DNA from: Paraburkholderia dinghuensis | GTDB lineage: Bacteria > Pseudomonadota > Gammaproteobacteria > Burkholderiales > Burkholderiaceae | NCBI RefSeq assembly: GCF_003837865.1 | Contig: NZ_RQIS01000005.1 | Span: forward strand, 62,001-126,000 | Length of the DNA: 64,000 nt | Direction of reading: 5' to 3' | Shown here: positions 1 through 8,270 of the stretch, piece after piece | How positions within the stretch are numbered: position 1 is the first letter of the stretch | Layout: the number at the start of each line of letters is the position of its first letter | Translations under genes and position numbers: made by a program | Notes under the pieces: model-generated | What the model was told of the DNA's origin: nothing | The model's input: only the letters and a program-made list of their open reading frames with translations | Databases searched by the model: none

Positions 1-189
1 TTCCACCTGGCCCGAGTACTGCTGCGTCACCATCTTGAGCGGCACCTTGCCCGGGCGGAAACCCGGCATGCGCACGTTCTTCGCGAGTTGGCGGATGCGC
101 GAATCTACTTCTTTCTGCACGGCATCCTTCGGCAGGGAAATCGTCACGCGGCGTTCGAGCTTGCCGAGGTTTTCAACAACGTTAGCCAT
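1..189 (-). CDS. tig: trigger factor, N-terminal part (truncated by window edge)
   Basis: The first 63 codons read as the ribosome-binding domain of trigger factor, the ribosome-associated peptidyl-prolyl isomerase and chaperone that meets nascent chains at the exit tunnel. The sequence opens [15 protein letters not shown] and carries the family signature GFRPGKVP near residues 44-51, which contacts ribosomal protein L23. The ATG lies at 187-189 on the minus strand. The rest of the gene runs off the left edge. Identification rests on these N-terminal motifs and is secure despite the truncation. Confidence 0.95.
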
Positions 190-792
190 GGCTTCAATCG
201 TCCTAAATTTGTTCGAGCGAATCAGTAATCTTTGCTGTGCCGCGGACCGCCTGCCCACCAGGGCAAACCGGACACGCGGTGAGGCGATCTACAGCACCTG
301 TGCCTCGTTGCGCCGCTTGCAGGTGCTTGCCTGCGCCCGTCGCCGGCACCCCCGCACCGCATCTCGCACGTCCAGCCAAAGCCGAAGGCGCGTTTCGGAT
401 CCAGTTTCGGACCCCATCCACCTGGCTTACGGCACCAGAATGGCGGTTTGCGACGCGGTTCCGTCAAAAGAGCCAAGTATTCTAGCAAACTATTTCCGCT
501 ATCAAACGGATTCGCCGATCGGGTTAGGCCCGAATGCGGCCAAAACACGCCTTTTTACGCCTTGCGGGCATGCCAAACGGGTCTAAACGCGGGTCTAAAC
601 AGAGATCTGTGCAGAGGTCGATGCGGCGCACGCAAGCGCCCTGCCACACCGTCACATCGTCCGCCAACCGCGCTTTTCGCGAACTGCGTATCCAGCGAGC
701 ACGGCGAGACTGTTAAGCTTATGGACAAGCCGGACGCCCCTCCGGCCTCAGCCGACGCCCAAACACAAGACAACTTTCCGAACAGAGACACC
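190..792. other. intergenic region between divergent tig and glycerate kinase
   Basis: About 600 bases without a convincing gene. It must hold the tig promoter on the minus strand and the glycerate kinase promoter on the plus strand, but I found no clear -35/-10 pair. Open frames here have compositions typical of GC-rich shadow frames and no recognisable domain. Confidence 0.5.
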
Positions 793-1941
793 ATGTCCAA
801 CCCGTCGTCTGACACGCCTGTCGTCGTCATTGCCCCCGATTCTTTCAAAGGTTCGCTAAGTGCGGACGCAGTCGCCGCCGCGATCGCCGAAGGCATCCGC
901 CGCGCCCGCCCGGACGCGGACATTCGCATCTGCCCCATGGCCGACGGGGGTGAAGGCACGCTCGACGCCATGCTCTCCGTCGGCGGCGAGCGCCGCTTGA
1001 TCCGCGTACGCGGCGCCGCTGGGCCGACGCGCGACGCAGCAGTCGGCCTGCTGCGTGACGGCAGTGCGGTCGTGGAAACGGCCGAGATCGTTGGCATCAC
1101 GGATCCAGTGGGCATGAGTGTGCCGGTGACCGCGCGCAGCACGATCGGCATGGGCGAGGCGATCCGCGCGCTGCTCGACGACGGTGTGCGGCGCTTCTAT
1201 GTCGCACTCGGCGGCAGCAGCACGAACGATGCCGGTGCGGGGCTGCTCGTGGGTCTCGGGATGCAGCTTTTCGACGCCGGCGGCGCACCCGTCGAACCGA
1301 CGCCAGAGGCGATCGCACGCGTGGCGCGCATCGACGTGTCGGGTCTCGATGCTCGCCTCACGGAAGCTTCGTTCGTTGCGATGTCCGACGTCGACAATCC
1401 GCTTACGGGTGACCACGGTGCAACAGCGATCTTCGGGCCGCAAAAGGGCGTGAAGCCGGACCAGATCGCACTGATCGACGCGTCGCTTGCGCGCTTTGCC
1501 GACCTCGTCGAAGCCGCGCTCAACCGTCGCGTGCGCGACGAAGCGGGTTCGGGTGCCGCGGGCGGTCTCGGCTTCGCGTTGCGCATCCTCAGCGCGAGCT
1601 TCGAGCCTGGCGCCGAGGTCGTGGCACGCCAGATCGGGCTCGATGCTGCATTGAGCGGCGCGAACTGGCTCATCACGGGCGAGGGGCGCTCGGACGTGCA
1701 GACACTGCACGGCAAGGCGCCCTTCATCGCGTGCCGCCACGCGCAGGCTGCGAGCGTGCCTGCAACGCTGCTCTCAGGCGCCATCGATCCTGTCGCGCTG
1801 CCGCGCTTGTCGGAACACTTCAGCGGCTGCTTCTCACCCGCACCCGGACCGATCACGCTCGACACCGCGATCCGCGATGCGGCGAAACTGTTAGCGAACG
1901 AAGCGGAGCAACTTGCGCGTCTGCGCTTCGATGCGCGCTGA
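793..1941 (+). CDS. glycerate 2-kinase (GarK/GlxK type)
   Basis: This 382-residue protein phosphorylates D-glycerate with ATP to 2-phosphoglycerate, feeding glyoxylate/glycerate carbon into lower glycolysis. It opens VVVIAPDSFKGSLSA, the hallmark of type I glycerate kinases. Further conserved blocks are MADGGEGT (about residue 52), the Gly-rich ALGGSSTNDAG, and ITGEGRSDVQT near residue 297. Length matches the roughly 380-residue family norm when translation starts at the ATG at 793. An in-frame ATG at 721 would add 24 residues that look like untranslated sequence. It is followed by a hairpin and then a MarR regulator on the same strand. Whether the two are functionally linked is not shown. 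Confidence 0.93.
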   Translation: MSNPSSDTPVVVIAPDSFKGSLSADAVAAAIAEGIRRARPDADIRICPMADGGEGTLDAMLSVGGERRLIRVRGAAGPTRDAAVGLLRDGSAVVETAEIVGITDPVGMSVPVTARSTIGMGEAIRALLDDGVRRFYVALGGSSTNDAGAGLLVGLGMQLFDAGGAPVEPTPEAIARVARIDVSGLDARLTEASFVAMSDVDNPLTGDHGATAIFGPQKGVKPDQIALIDASLARFADLVEAALNRRVRDEAGSGAAGGLGFALRILSASFEPGAEVVARQIGLDAALSGANWLITGEGRSDVQTLHGKAPFIACRHAQAASVPATLLSGAIDPVALPRLSEHFSGCFSPAPGPITLDTAIRDAAKLLANEAEQLARLRFDAR

Positions 1942-1990
1942 CGCGAAAACGCGCTTCTCGCTAGACTTCTCGCTAAACGATTAAAAGATG

Positions 1991-2023
1991 CGCGCACCAC
2001 GTTCTTCGCGTGGCGCGTGTTTT
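1991..2023 (+). terminator. putative Rho-independent terminator after glycerate kinase
   Basis: CGCG-CA-CCACG, a seven-base loop (TTCTTCG), then CGTGGCGCG followed by TGTTTT. The stem has a two-base bulge on one arm. It lies 50 bases after the glycerate kinase stop and before the MarR gene, so the two genes are probably separate transcripts. Confidence 0.5.
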
Positions 2024-2117
2024 CACGCTACGCGTTGACCCGCGAGCCGGTTGCGGCAACAATCACATCACGCGCGACACAATCGCGCGGCCCCTCGTTT
2101 ATGCAACCGGGACGACC

Positions 2118-2564
2118 ATGAAGGCAAGCAAAGCCGGACTCGAGCAGTTTCTGACCTATCGACTCCATGTCCTGAACAAGCTCTCCGAACGGGGCAGCAG
2201 CGATCGCTATCAGGCGAAGCTCGGCATCACGCTGCCCGAAGCGCGCCTTATTGCTGCAGTGGGCGCATTCGGCCCGTTCTCGGTGATGGAACTCGCACGC
2301 CACGCAAATCTCGACAAGAGCCAGGCGAGCCGTGCAGCGGAAGCGCTGATGCGCCGTGGGCTCATGCGCCGCGATGCGAGCGAGGAGGATGGCCGCCTCG
2401 TGCTCGTGTCGCTCACCCCCGAAGGGCGTGCGCTCTACCGCAAGGTGATGCCCGTCGCGCGCAAATGGAATCTCGACTTCTTCTCGTGTCTCGACGACAA
2501 GGAGCGTGAGATTTTGCGCCGGGTGCTCGACAAGGTCATCGACGCCTCGCTGGCCGAAGACTAG
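2118..2564 (+). CDS. MarR family transcriptional regulator
   Basis: A 148-residue winged helix-turn-helix protein of the MarR type, which binds DNA as a dimer and usually responds to small aromatic or oxidative ligands. The recognition region is FSVMELARHANLDKSQASRA (about residues 56-75), followed by the wing DASEEDGRLVLVSLTPEG (about 92-109). The DxRxxxxxLT pattern of the wing is typical. ATG at 2118 is preceded by GGGAC. The ligand and targets cannot be read from the sequence. Glycerate kinase upstream on the same strand is the nearest candidate target, but that is only proximity. Confidence 0.88.
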   Translation: MKASKAGLEQFLTYRLHVLNKLSERGSSDRYQAKLGITLPEARLIAAVGAFGPFSVMELARHANLDKSQASRAAEALMRRGLMRRDASEEDGRLVLVSLTPEGRALYRKVMPVARKWNLDFFSCLDDKEREILRRVLDKVIDASLAED

Positions 2565-2598
2565 CGGTGAGCGTCGACCGAAAGGTCAGAGGAAACGA

Positions 2599-2618
2599 AG
2601 GCCGCTGCAAGGCGGCCT
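2599..2618 (-). terminator. hairpin downstream of tRNA-Leu
   Basis: On the minus strand AGGCCGC-CTTGCA-GCGGCCT is followed by TCGTTTCC, a seven-base-pair stem with a weak U-rich tail. It lies 58 bases beyond the tRNA 3' end and is the best candidate terminator for that transcript. It also sits 34 bases after the convergent MarR stop. Confidence 0.4.
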
Positions 2619-2675
2619 GGAGAATTGCTGCCTGAATTCGTTCGCTCTGCGGACGTATCCAGCGCAAAGATGAGG

Positions 2676-2762
2676 TGGTGCGTGAGGCCGGACTCGAACC
2701 GGCACACCCTTGCGGGCGTCAGGACCTAAACCTGGTGCGTCTACCAATTTCGCCACTCACGC
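2676..2762 (-). tRNA. tRNA-Leu (anticodon UAG, reads CUN)
   Basis: The minus strand folds as an 87-base tRNA with encoded CCA. The acceptor arms are GCGTGAG and CTCACGC, followed by discriminator A and CCA. The D arm is GTGGCGAAATTGGTAGACGC. The anticodon region is CAGGTTTAGGTCCTG, which places UAG in the loop. There is a long variable arm (GCCCGCAAGGGTGT) typical of leucine tRNAs, and a T arm with GGTTCGAGTCC. The same strand leads toward tig. Confidence 0.97.
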
Positions 2763-3074
2763 GAATCTTTTCGGCTGGTCGGCAGGACCGCTGCGTATTT
2801 CCTGCATGCTTCCTGCCGCATTCTTCCCGCATTTCTCGCGTGCGGATCAACCTGATTCAACCTTATACGCTTTGGCACAACCGACGGGCGCGGTTTCCCG
2901 CGCGCGCAGCCCCCAAAGCGCAAGCGCGAGATTCTAACCGATTGGTTTGCGCTTGTCTGCATGGGCATACGCGGCAGCGCTTCACACGATGCTAGAATCG
3001 CGCGTCTGCCGCCGCGGCCCGGGCCGCGGGCCCGTTCCTCTGCGCCGCGGCGCACCTTTCCCCCTCCCAAAGCC

Positions 3075-3908
3075 GTGAACTTCGACGATTATTGCCTGCA
3101 AAAGGCGGCTCCCCCCGGATCGAGCACCTACTATGCGCTGCGCCAGGCCAGTGCCTCTCGCCAGCCGCTTATCGCTGCCCTCTTCGCACTGCGACGCGAA
3201 CTGGAAGAAACCGCAAAGGAAACGAGCGACCCCGCGGTCGGACGCACGAAGCTCGCGTGGTGGCAAAAGGAGCTGGCCGCGCTGGCGGGCGGAACGCAGG
3301 CACATCCCGTGACGCAGGCGCTCGCGCATCACCTCGACGACGTCAAGGCCGCATACCCCACGCTACAAGCGCTGCTCGCCGGCTTCGAAATGGACTTCGA
3401 GCAGGCGCGCTATCTCGACTTCGCCAATCTGCGGCGCTACATGGAGGGCGTCGGCGGCACGTTCGCCACACTCGTCGCGCGCGTGAGTGCGCGCGAACCC
3501 GATGCCGCCGTGCGATGGGCTGTGCCACTCGGCAATGCGCTGATGCTTGCGCAGTTCGTGCCTGAGATCGGCAACGACGCCCGCCATGGTCGCATCTATA
3601 TTCCGATCGACGAACTGCAGCGCTACAACGTCACCGCCGCCGATCTGATCAATCGCCGCTACAGCGACGAATTCACCGAACTCATGCAGTTCCAGACGAC
3701 GCGCGCACGCGAAGCGCTCACCGCAGCACTCAACGCCATTCCTGCCTCCGAACGGCGCGGCCAGCGCACGCTGCGGTCTCTCGCTGCGTTGTCGTTCGCA
3801 CTGCTCGACGAGGTCGAGCGCGAGCGCTTCCAGGTGCTGCATCAGCAGATCGTGCTGACGCCGGTACGCAAACTCTGGATCGCGTGGCGCGCGGCGCGGC
3901 GTGCGTGA
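3075..3908 (+). CDS. squalene/phytoene synthase family protein with degenerate active site (HpnD-like or NDUFAF6-like)
   Basis: A 277-residue all-helical prenyl-synthase-fold protein starting at GTG 3075 (VNFDDYCLQKAAPPGSSTYY). The opening and overall length match bacterial HpnD/phytoene-synthase members, where two Asp-rich motifs bind Mg-diphosphate. Here the first motif region reads FALRRELEETAKE (about residues 37-49) instead of a DDxxD. The second reads VPEIGNDARHGRIYIP (about 162-177), so the RD...ED pattern is only partly kept. Loss of the first motif is also typical of NDUFAF6-type homologues, which assemble respiratory complex I rather than make terpenes. Automated annotation would probably say presqualene diphosphate synthase. 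I consider catalytic activity doubtful. No hopanoid genes lie nearby. Confidence 0.75.
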   Translation: MNFDDYCLQKAAPPGSSTYYALRQASASRQPLIAALFALRRELEETAKETSDPAVGRTKLAWWQKELAALAGGTQAHPVTQALAHHLDDVKAAYPTLQALLAGFEMDFEQARYLDFANLRRYMEGVGGTFATLVARVSAREPDAAVRWAVPLGNALMLAQFVPEIGNDARHGRIYIPIDELQRYNVTAADLINRRYSDEFTELMQFQTTRAREALTAALNAIPASERRGQRTLRSLAALSFALLDEVERERFQVLHQQIVLTPVRKLWIAWRAARRA

Positions 3909-3932
3909 ACTGCACGCACCGCCGCGCTGTGG

Positions 3933-5153
3933 CTAAACGCGCAGAATCGGCAGCGGCGCGTAACGTCCCTGCAGCACGGCCTGCGCATCGAGCCCCCACC
4001 ACGGTCCTAGCACCGTCGCGTAGATCTGCCGGAAATCGACGCCCAAAGGCAAGTTTCCATTGCCGTCCAGTTGTGCGAGTTGCGGAGCCTGACCGTAGAG
4101 GCCACCCGCCACGCGGCCGCCGGCCACGAAGTGAGCGGACGCCGTGCCGTGATCGGTGCCGCGACTCTGGTTCTCTCGCACGCGCCGGCCAAACTCCGCA
4201 TACGTGACGATCATCGTGCGGTCCCAGCGTCCGAGTTCGACTAGCGCGTTGCGAATGGCCACCATGCCCGCGGCAAATTGCTGAAGCAGACCTGCGTGCC
4301 GGCCCGGCTGGTTCTGATGCGTGTCGAAACCGTTGAGCGTGAGCCGGATCGCAGCGACGCCCTTACCCGGCACAGGCCGACCCTGCGCCGTGTCACCCGA
4401 TGCGAGCGCCTCCATCGCCGTCCTGATCGATGTGCCAAATCCGCCTTGCGGGAAGGCCGTCTTCAGCACGTACTGGCCGGGCTGCGGACGCAACTCGTCG
4501 GCGGCACGAACGATGTCGTTCTCGACGTCGAGGATGTGTGCGAGCGCCGGATTGCGCTCTTTCAGTGAGACCGGCGTGACGAACCGCGATGCGAGTGCGA
4601 ACTGCGCCGGATTCACGAGCACGATCGCGCGCGCGCCGTTCGCGAGCGGGCCCATCTCCGCGCTGCCGAGCACGAGCGCGTCGGCCACGAAGCCCTCCGG
4701 CACCGGCGCGCTGGCGAACGCCCGCGTGAGCCAGCCTTCGCGCAGATACTGATCGGAGCGAGACGCGGTGTCCCAGATCTCGATCGAGCGGAAGTGCGAA
4801 AGATTCGGCTGCGGATAGGTCACGCCTTGGACAATCCCGAGTTCCCCTGCCCGCCACATCGGCAGGAGCGGCGAGAGCGCCGGATGGAGCGCGGTGCGCT
4901 CGTCGAGCTGGATCGCCTGATCCCGGCGCACGCCAATGTTCGCGCGATAGCTGTAATAGAGCGGATCAGCGAACGGCACGACCGTGTTGAGGCCGTCATT
5001 GCCGCCCTTGAGTTCGATAAGGATCAGCAGATTGTCGTAGCCTCTCGCAAACGGACCCGGCGACGCCACGCCGGTCTGCGCGCGGACCATGCGCGGCAGA
5101 GACAGCGACGTCCCCGCCGCCGCGGCCGCTGCCAGAAACTCGCGTCGCTTCAT
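3933..5153 (-). CDS. DUF1501 family exported protein (Tat signal)
   Basis: A 406-residue protein with an N-terminal twin-arginine signal (MKRREFLAAAAAAGTSLSL, cleavage probably after VRA-Q near residue 26). The body matches DUF1501, a sulfatase/phosphatase-fold family. Visible blocks are LILIELKGGNDGLNTVVPF (about 44-62), FDTHQNQ in the middle, and a C-terminal TYAEFGRRVREN / GTDHGTAS block resembling alkaline-phosphatase-superfamily metal ligands. No enzymatic activity is firmly assigned to the family. It lies 70 bases downstream of the DUF1800 gene on the same strand. The two families are recurrent partners, so this is a two-gene operon. The Tat signal implies export of a folded, possibly metal-loaded protein. 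Confidence 0.88.
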   Translation of the reverse strand: MKRREFLAAAAAAGTSLSLPRMVRAQTGVASPGPFARGYDNLLILIELKGGNDGLNTVVPFADPLYYSYRANIGVRRDQAIQLDERTALHPALSPLLPMWRAGELGIVQGVTYPQPNLSHFRSIEIWDTASRSDQYLREGWLTRAFASAPVPEGFVADALVLGSAEMGPLANGARAIVLVNPAQFALASRFVTPVSLKERNPALAHILDVENDIVRAADELRPQPGQYVLKTAFPQGGFGTSIRTAMEALASGDTAQGRPVPGKGVAAIRLTLNGFDTHQNQPGRHAGLLQQFAAGMVAIRNALVELGRWDRTMIVTYAEFGRRVRENQSRGTDHGTASAHFVAGGRVAGGLYGQAPQLAQLDGNGNLPLGVDFRQIYATVLGPWWGLDAQAVLQGRYAPLPILRV

Positions 5154-5223
5154 GCTATGTCTCGCTCTTCATGACGGCCGCATGCGCCGGACCGTCGCGT
5201 GGTTCGTTTCGTGGTTCGACTGG

Positions 5224-6792
5224 TCATTTCAACTGGTACACCGGATCCATCAGCAGTGCTTCGAGATACGCGCGCGCGTTGCTGCCCGCGGCGATCGCAT
5301 CGACGGGTTCGAGCGGAAGCACGGCGTGCTGTATCCGCAATTGCGCCGTCAGGCCCGGCACATCGTCTGCGTTCACACCGAATTGCGCAAGCCATGCGTC
5401 GAGATCGAAACGCATGCTGCCCTGCGCCGCACGCGGGTGTGCGCCCATCTGCGCGTCGGCCTTCATCATCGTGCCGGGCCTGTTTGCGCGCGTCGGCTCG
5501 GTCGCGCGAAACAACTGCCCGACAAACTGCTTGCGCGCAAGGAGCGTCGAACTATTGATCCACATCAAGCCACCAGGCCACCCTTTCACGTTCGGCGGAT
5601 CGAACAGCTTCTCACCGAGCGATGCCGCTGTGCGTGCGAACGGCATCGTATCGCCATAAGCGACGTCGAATCGGCGCACCGTACCGACGATGAATTCCAC
5701 CGGCGAACTCACCATCACGCCGCGATTGCGCTCGTTCCAGAACGCAGGTGTGAGCAGCAGCGCCCGTATGCCCACCCCGATGTCGTAGCCGCTCGCGCGC
5801 AGCGCTTGCGCAACCGTCCGGAGTTCGTCGTTGTCGGGGGTATCGGAGACGAATTCGCGCCATAGTTTCGACGCAATGAAACTGGCAGTTTGCGGCTCGC
5901 CGAGCAGGATGTCGATCACCTCGTCGCCGTCGAACGCTCCGCTGTGGCCAAGCACCGTCTTCTCGCCATCGTCGTGTTGCCCGGGCCGCCACACGTAGCG
6001 CCAGGTATCGGGATCGACGCCCCAGCCCGTGTAGGCCCTCGCCGCTTCGGTTACGTCTCGCTGCGTGTACTGCCCCTCGCCCAGCGTGAACAGTTCCATC
6101 ACCTCGCGTGCGAAGTTCTCGTTGGGCTTGCCCTTGCGATTGCTCGCGCCGTCGAGATAGAGCAGCATCGCCGGATCTTTCGCGACCGCATGCAGCAGTT
6201 CGCCGAAACGGCCGAGCGCGTTGCGCCGCAACAGGGCATTTTGTGCGGCCATTAACTGCGGATCACGCACCTTGTCCTGACCGGACGTGAAGTGGTTGTG
6301 CCAGAAGAGCGTCATGCGCTCCGTGAACGGGGAAGGCGTGACGAGCATCTCGTGCAGCCACCATGCGCGCAACTCGTCGTAGTGCTCGCGGCGCAGACGC
6401 TGTTCGTCGCGACGCTGGTCCGGTGTCCACGTTGCACGTTGCGCACGGCTCGCGGGTGTATCGGCCGTCCACGAGGGCAGCGGCGTGAGCGCTTCAGTAC
6501 GCGACGACGCGAGCACGCGCGCGACCGCTTCGCCGCGCGTGAGTCCGACGTAAGGCGTGACTTCCGCTGTGGTGGGCGCAAAGCCCGTGCGCACGAGCAG
6601 ATGGCGGGCGTCGCCGGCGTCGAGTGGCAGGTCAACGCCTTCCACCGAAAGACGCGCACTCGCCCCATGTGGCCGATGGCCGTGCGCGGCGCCGGGTGCG
6701 TCGCCAGCCAACGCGACCGAGGGCGAGGTGCTCGTGAGCCAGGCACCTGTCGCCACAAGGTGCGACGATGCGATCGACCTGATCGGTTTCAT
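5224..6792 (-). CDS. DUF1800 family protein
   Basis: A 522-residue protein of the DUF1800 family, which is usually encoded next to DUF1501. Typical blocks are LLVRTGFAPTTAEV (near residue 70), WWLHEMLVTPSPFTERM with FWHNHFTSGQDKV, ENFAREVMELFTLGEGQYT, and a C-terminal FDPPNVKGWPGG. I chose the ATG at 6792 because GGGA lies eight bases upstream. A GTG at 6825 would add 11 residues. The first 30 residues are Ala/Ser-rich and may be a weak secretion signal. Function is unknown; co-export or chaperoning with DUF1501 is only an inference. Confidence 0.86.
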   Translation of the reverse strand: MKPIRSIASSHLVATGAWLTSTSPSVALAGDAPGAAHGHRPHGASARLSVEGVDLPLDAGDARHLLVRTGFAPTTAEVTPYVGLTRGEAVARVLASSRTEALTPLPSWTADTPASRAQRATWTPDQRRDEQRLRREHYDELRAWWLHEMLVTPSPFTERMTLFWHNHFTSGQDKVRDPQLMAAQNALLRRNALGRFGELLHAVAKDPAMLLYLDGASNRKGKPNENFAREVMELFTLGEGQYTQRDVTEAARAYTGWGVDPDTWRYVWRPGQHDDGEKTVLGHSGAFDGDEVIDILLGEPQTASFIASKLWREFVSDTPDNDELRTVAQALRASGYDIGVGIRALLLTPAFWNERNRGVMVSSPVEFIVGTVRRFDVAYGDTMPFARTAASLGEKLFDPPNVKGWPGGLMWINSSTLLARKQFVGQLFRATEPTRANRPGTMMKADAQMGAHPRAAQGSMRFDLDAWLAQFGVNADDVPGLTAQLRIQHAVLPLEPVDAIAAGSNARAYLEALLMDPVYQLK

Positions 6793-6933
6793 GTCGTCCC
6801 GGGTAAGAGTGAGCGGGCGAGTCACAGCGGCGGCTCGCGCACAATGACTCTAGCCGCTTAACGGACGATCCGGAACGGATGTTGACTGTGCAATTGCTAC
6901 GGAATTTTTCAGCGATGCGCCAAGGCGGCAGCT

Positions 6934-7266
6934 TCAGCGCCTGTAGAGTTCGCGGACGGCGTCCTCGATGTGCTGGCGCAGGAGGTGACGCTCTTCGGGC
7001 GTCATGTGGCCATCCCGGCGCCGCTCGTCGAGGTCGGGAGGAACGCCGGGCGTGCGCGGATTGGGATCGGATGCGGGACGCCCGGGCGGGTCATTGTGTG
7101 AGCGCTGCGCGGACGGCTTGTAGCCTGCGGAATGCGAGATCGGGCGAGGACGGTCAGCGGAGGGTTGGGCACTGGCCGTGACCGGATCCAATGCGGCCAC
7201 GACGCCACCGGCGAACGCCAGTGCAATCATGGTGAGGCGCATTGTCGGCCTGCCCCCTCCCTTCAT
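6934..7266 (-). CDS. small secreted protein of unknown function
   Basis: A 110-residue protein with a Sec-type signal peptide (MRLTMIALAFAGG..., probable cleavage after TASA near residue 34). A Pro/Asp/Arg-rich middle follows, then a C-terminal block MTPEERHLLRQHIEDAVREL. Similar short C-terminal (S/T)PEER helices occur in other small exported proteins of Burkholderiales. The ATG at 7266 has an excellent Shine-Dalgarno (GAAGGA, seven bases before). It lies upstream of DUF1800 on the same strand with a 141-base gap. Role unknown. Confidence 0.7.
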   Translation of the reverse strand: MKGGGRPTMRLTMIALAFAGGVVAALDPVTASAQPSADRPRPISHSAGYKPSAQRSHNDPPGRPASDPNPRTPGVPPDLDERRRDGHMTPEERHLLRQHIEDAVRELYRR

Positions 7267-7422
7267 TATGTTTCCTTCGTGACGCGGCAAACGGCTACCT
7301 CGAAAGCGTGCGGACCCGCGTTGGCGCGGAAGACAATTTAAAGTCGGGTGAAGTATCTACCGAACGGCCGCATTCCGTAAAGCAGTCTATCCGTCAGCCT
7401 TTGATGACGTGGCACAGGTCGG

Positions 7423-7447
7423 GTAAATCTTGTAACCGACTGTAACC
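7423..7447 (+). promoter_or_regulatory. phased direct repeats upstream of ompR
   Basis: TGTAACC occurs exactly twice, at 7431-7437 and 7441-7447, one DNA helical turn apart, preceded by a weaker GTAAATC at 7423. Ten-base-spaced direct repeats are how OmpR-family winged-helix dimers typically bind. The site lies 53-77 bases before the ompR start, which suggests autoregulation. Confidence 0.4.
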
Positions 7448-7499
7448 TGATAATTGGTGCAAACTCGCACTACGATCCAATCGCGATAAGATGCCAGGC

Positions 7500-8225
7500 A
7501 TGGAAACCAAAAACCCATCCAAAATCCTCGTCGTCGACGACGATCCGCGGCTGCGCGATCTGCTGCGGCGTTATCTTGGCGAACAGGGCTTCAATGTTTA
7601 CGTCGCCGAAAACGCACCCGCGATGAACAAGCTGTGGGTGCGTGAGCGTTTCGACCTGCTGGTGCTCGATCTCATGCTTCCGGGCGAGGACGGCCTGTCG
7701 ATCTGCCGCCGCCTGCGCGGCAGCAATGATCGCACGCCGATCATCATGCTCACGGCGAAGGGTGAGGACGTGGACCGCATCGTCGGTCTGGAAATGGGCG
7801 CCGACGACTATCTGCCGAAGCCGTTCAATCCACGCGAGCTGGTTGCGCGCATCCATGCAGTGTTGCGCCGCCAGGCGCCATCGGAATTGCCCGGCGCGCC
7901 GTCGGAAACGACCGAGGTATTCGAGTTCGGCGAATTCGCGCTGAACCTCGCCACGCGCACGCTCACCAAGGCTGGCCAGGAGATTCCGCTCACTACGGGC
8001 GAGTTCTCGGTGCTGAAGGTGTTCGCGCGTCATCCGCGTCAGCCCCTGTCGCGCGAAAAACTCATGGAACTCGCGCGCGGCCGCGAATACGAAGTGTTCG
8101 ACCGCAGTCTCGACGTACAGATCTCGCGACTGCGCAAGCTGATCGAGCCGGATCCCGGCAGCCCGCGTTTCATTCAAACGGTCTGGGGACTCGGATACGT
8201 GTTCATCCCCGACGGCGCAGCCTGA
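7500..8225 (+). CDS. ompR: OmpR-type response regulator
   Basis: A 241-residue cytoplasmic response regulator. The receiver domain (about 8-120) has the acidic pocket VVDDDPR, phosphoacceptor Asp57 in LVLDLMLPGEDG, and the conserved KPFNPRELVARI lysine region. A winged-helix output domain (about 135-235) ends VWGLGYVFIP. The sequence LRRYLGEQGFNVYVAENAPAMNKLW resembles OmpR closely. ATG at 7500 is used; an in-frame ATG three codons earlier (7491) is equally possible. The next gene is its histidine kinase, 45 bases downstream. By analogy it controls porins and envelope genes. Confidence 0.93.
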   Translation: METKNPSKILVVDDDPRLRDLLRRYLGEQGFNVYVAENAPAMNKLWVRERFDLLVLDLMLPGEDGLSICRRLRGSNDRTPIIMLTAKGEDVDRIVGLEMGADDYLPKPFNPRELVARIHAVLRRQAPSELPGAPSETTEVFEFGEFALNLATRTLTKAGQEIPLTTGEFSVLKVFARHPRQPLSREKLMELARGREYEVFDRSLDVQISRLRKLIEPDPGSPRFIQTVWGLGYVFIPDGAA

Positions 8226-8270
8226 TCCGTCTGGATGTCTGCAATTCCTCTGTCTGACAGGAAAGGGCCC

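Noticed and set aside
222..548. A 108-codon minus-strand ORF upstream of tig
   Set aside because: Composition is Arg/Gly/Trp-rich with no domain or ribosome site; it looks like a chance frame in GC-rich leader DNA.
448..792. N-terminal extension of glycerate kinase
   Set aside because: The family starts at the ATG at 793; the extra sequence is not conserved-looking and lacks a start signal.
2676..2762. tRNA-Leu as an integration site with a nearby island
   Set aside because: No integrase and no repeated tRNA 3' end were seen in the flanks; both sides hold ordinary genes.
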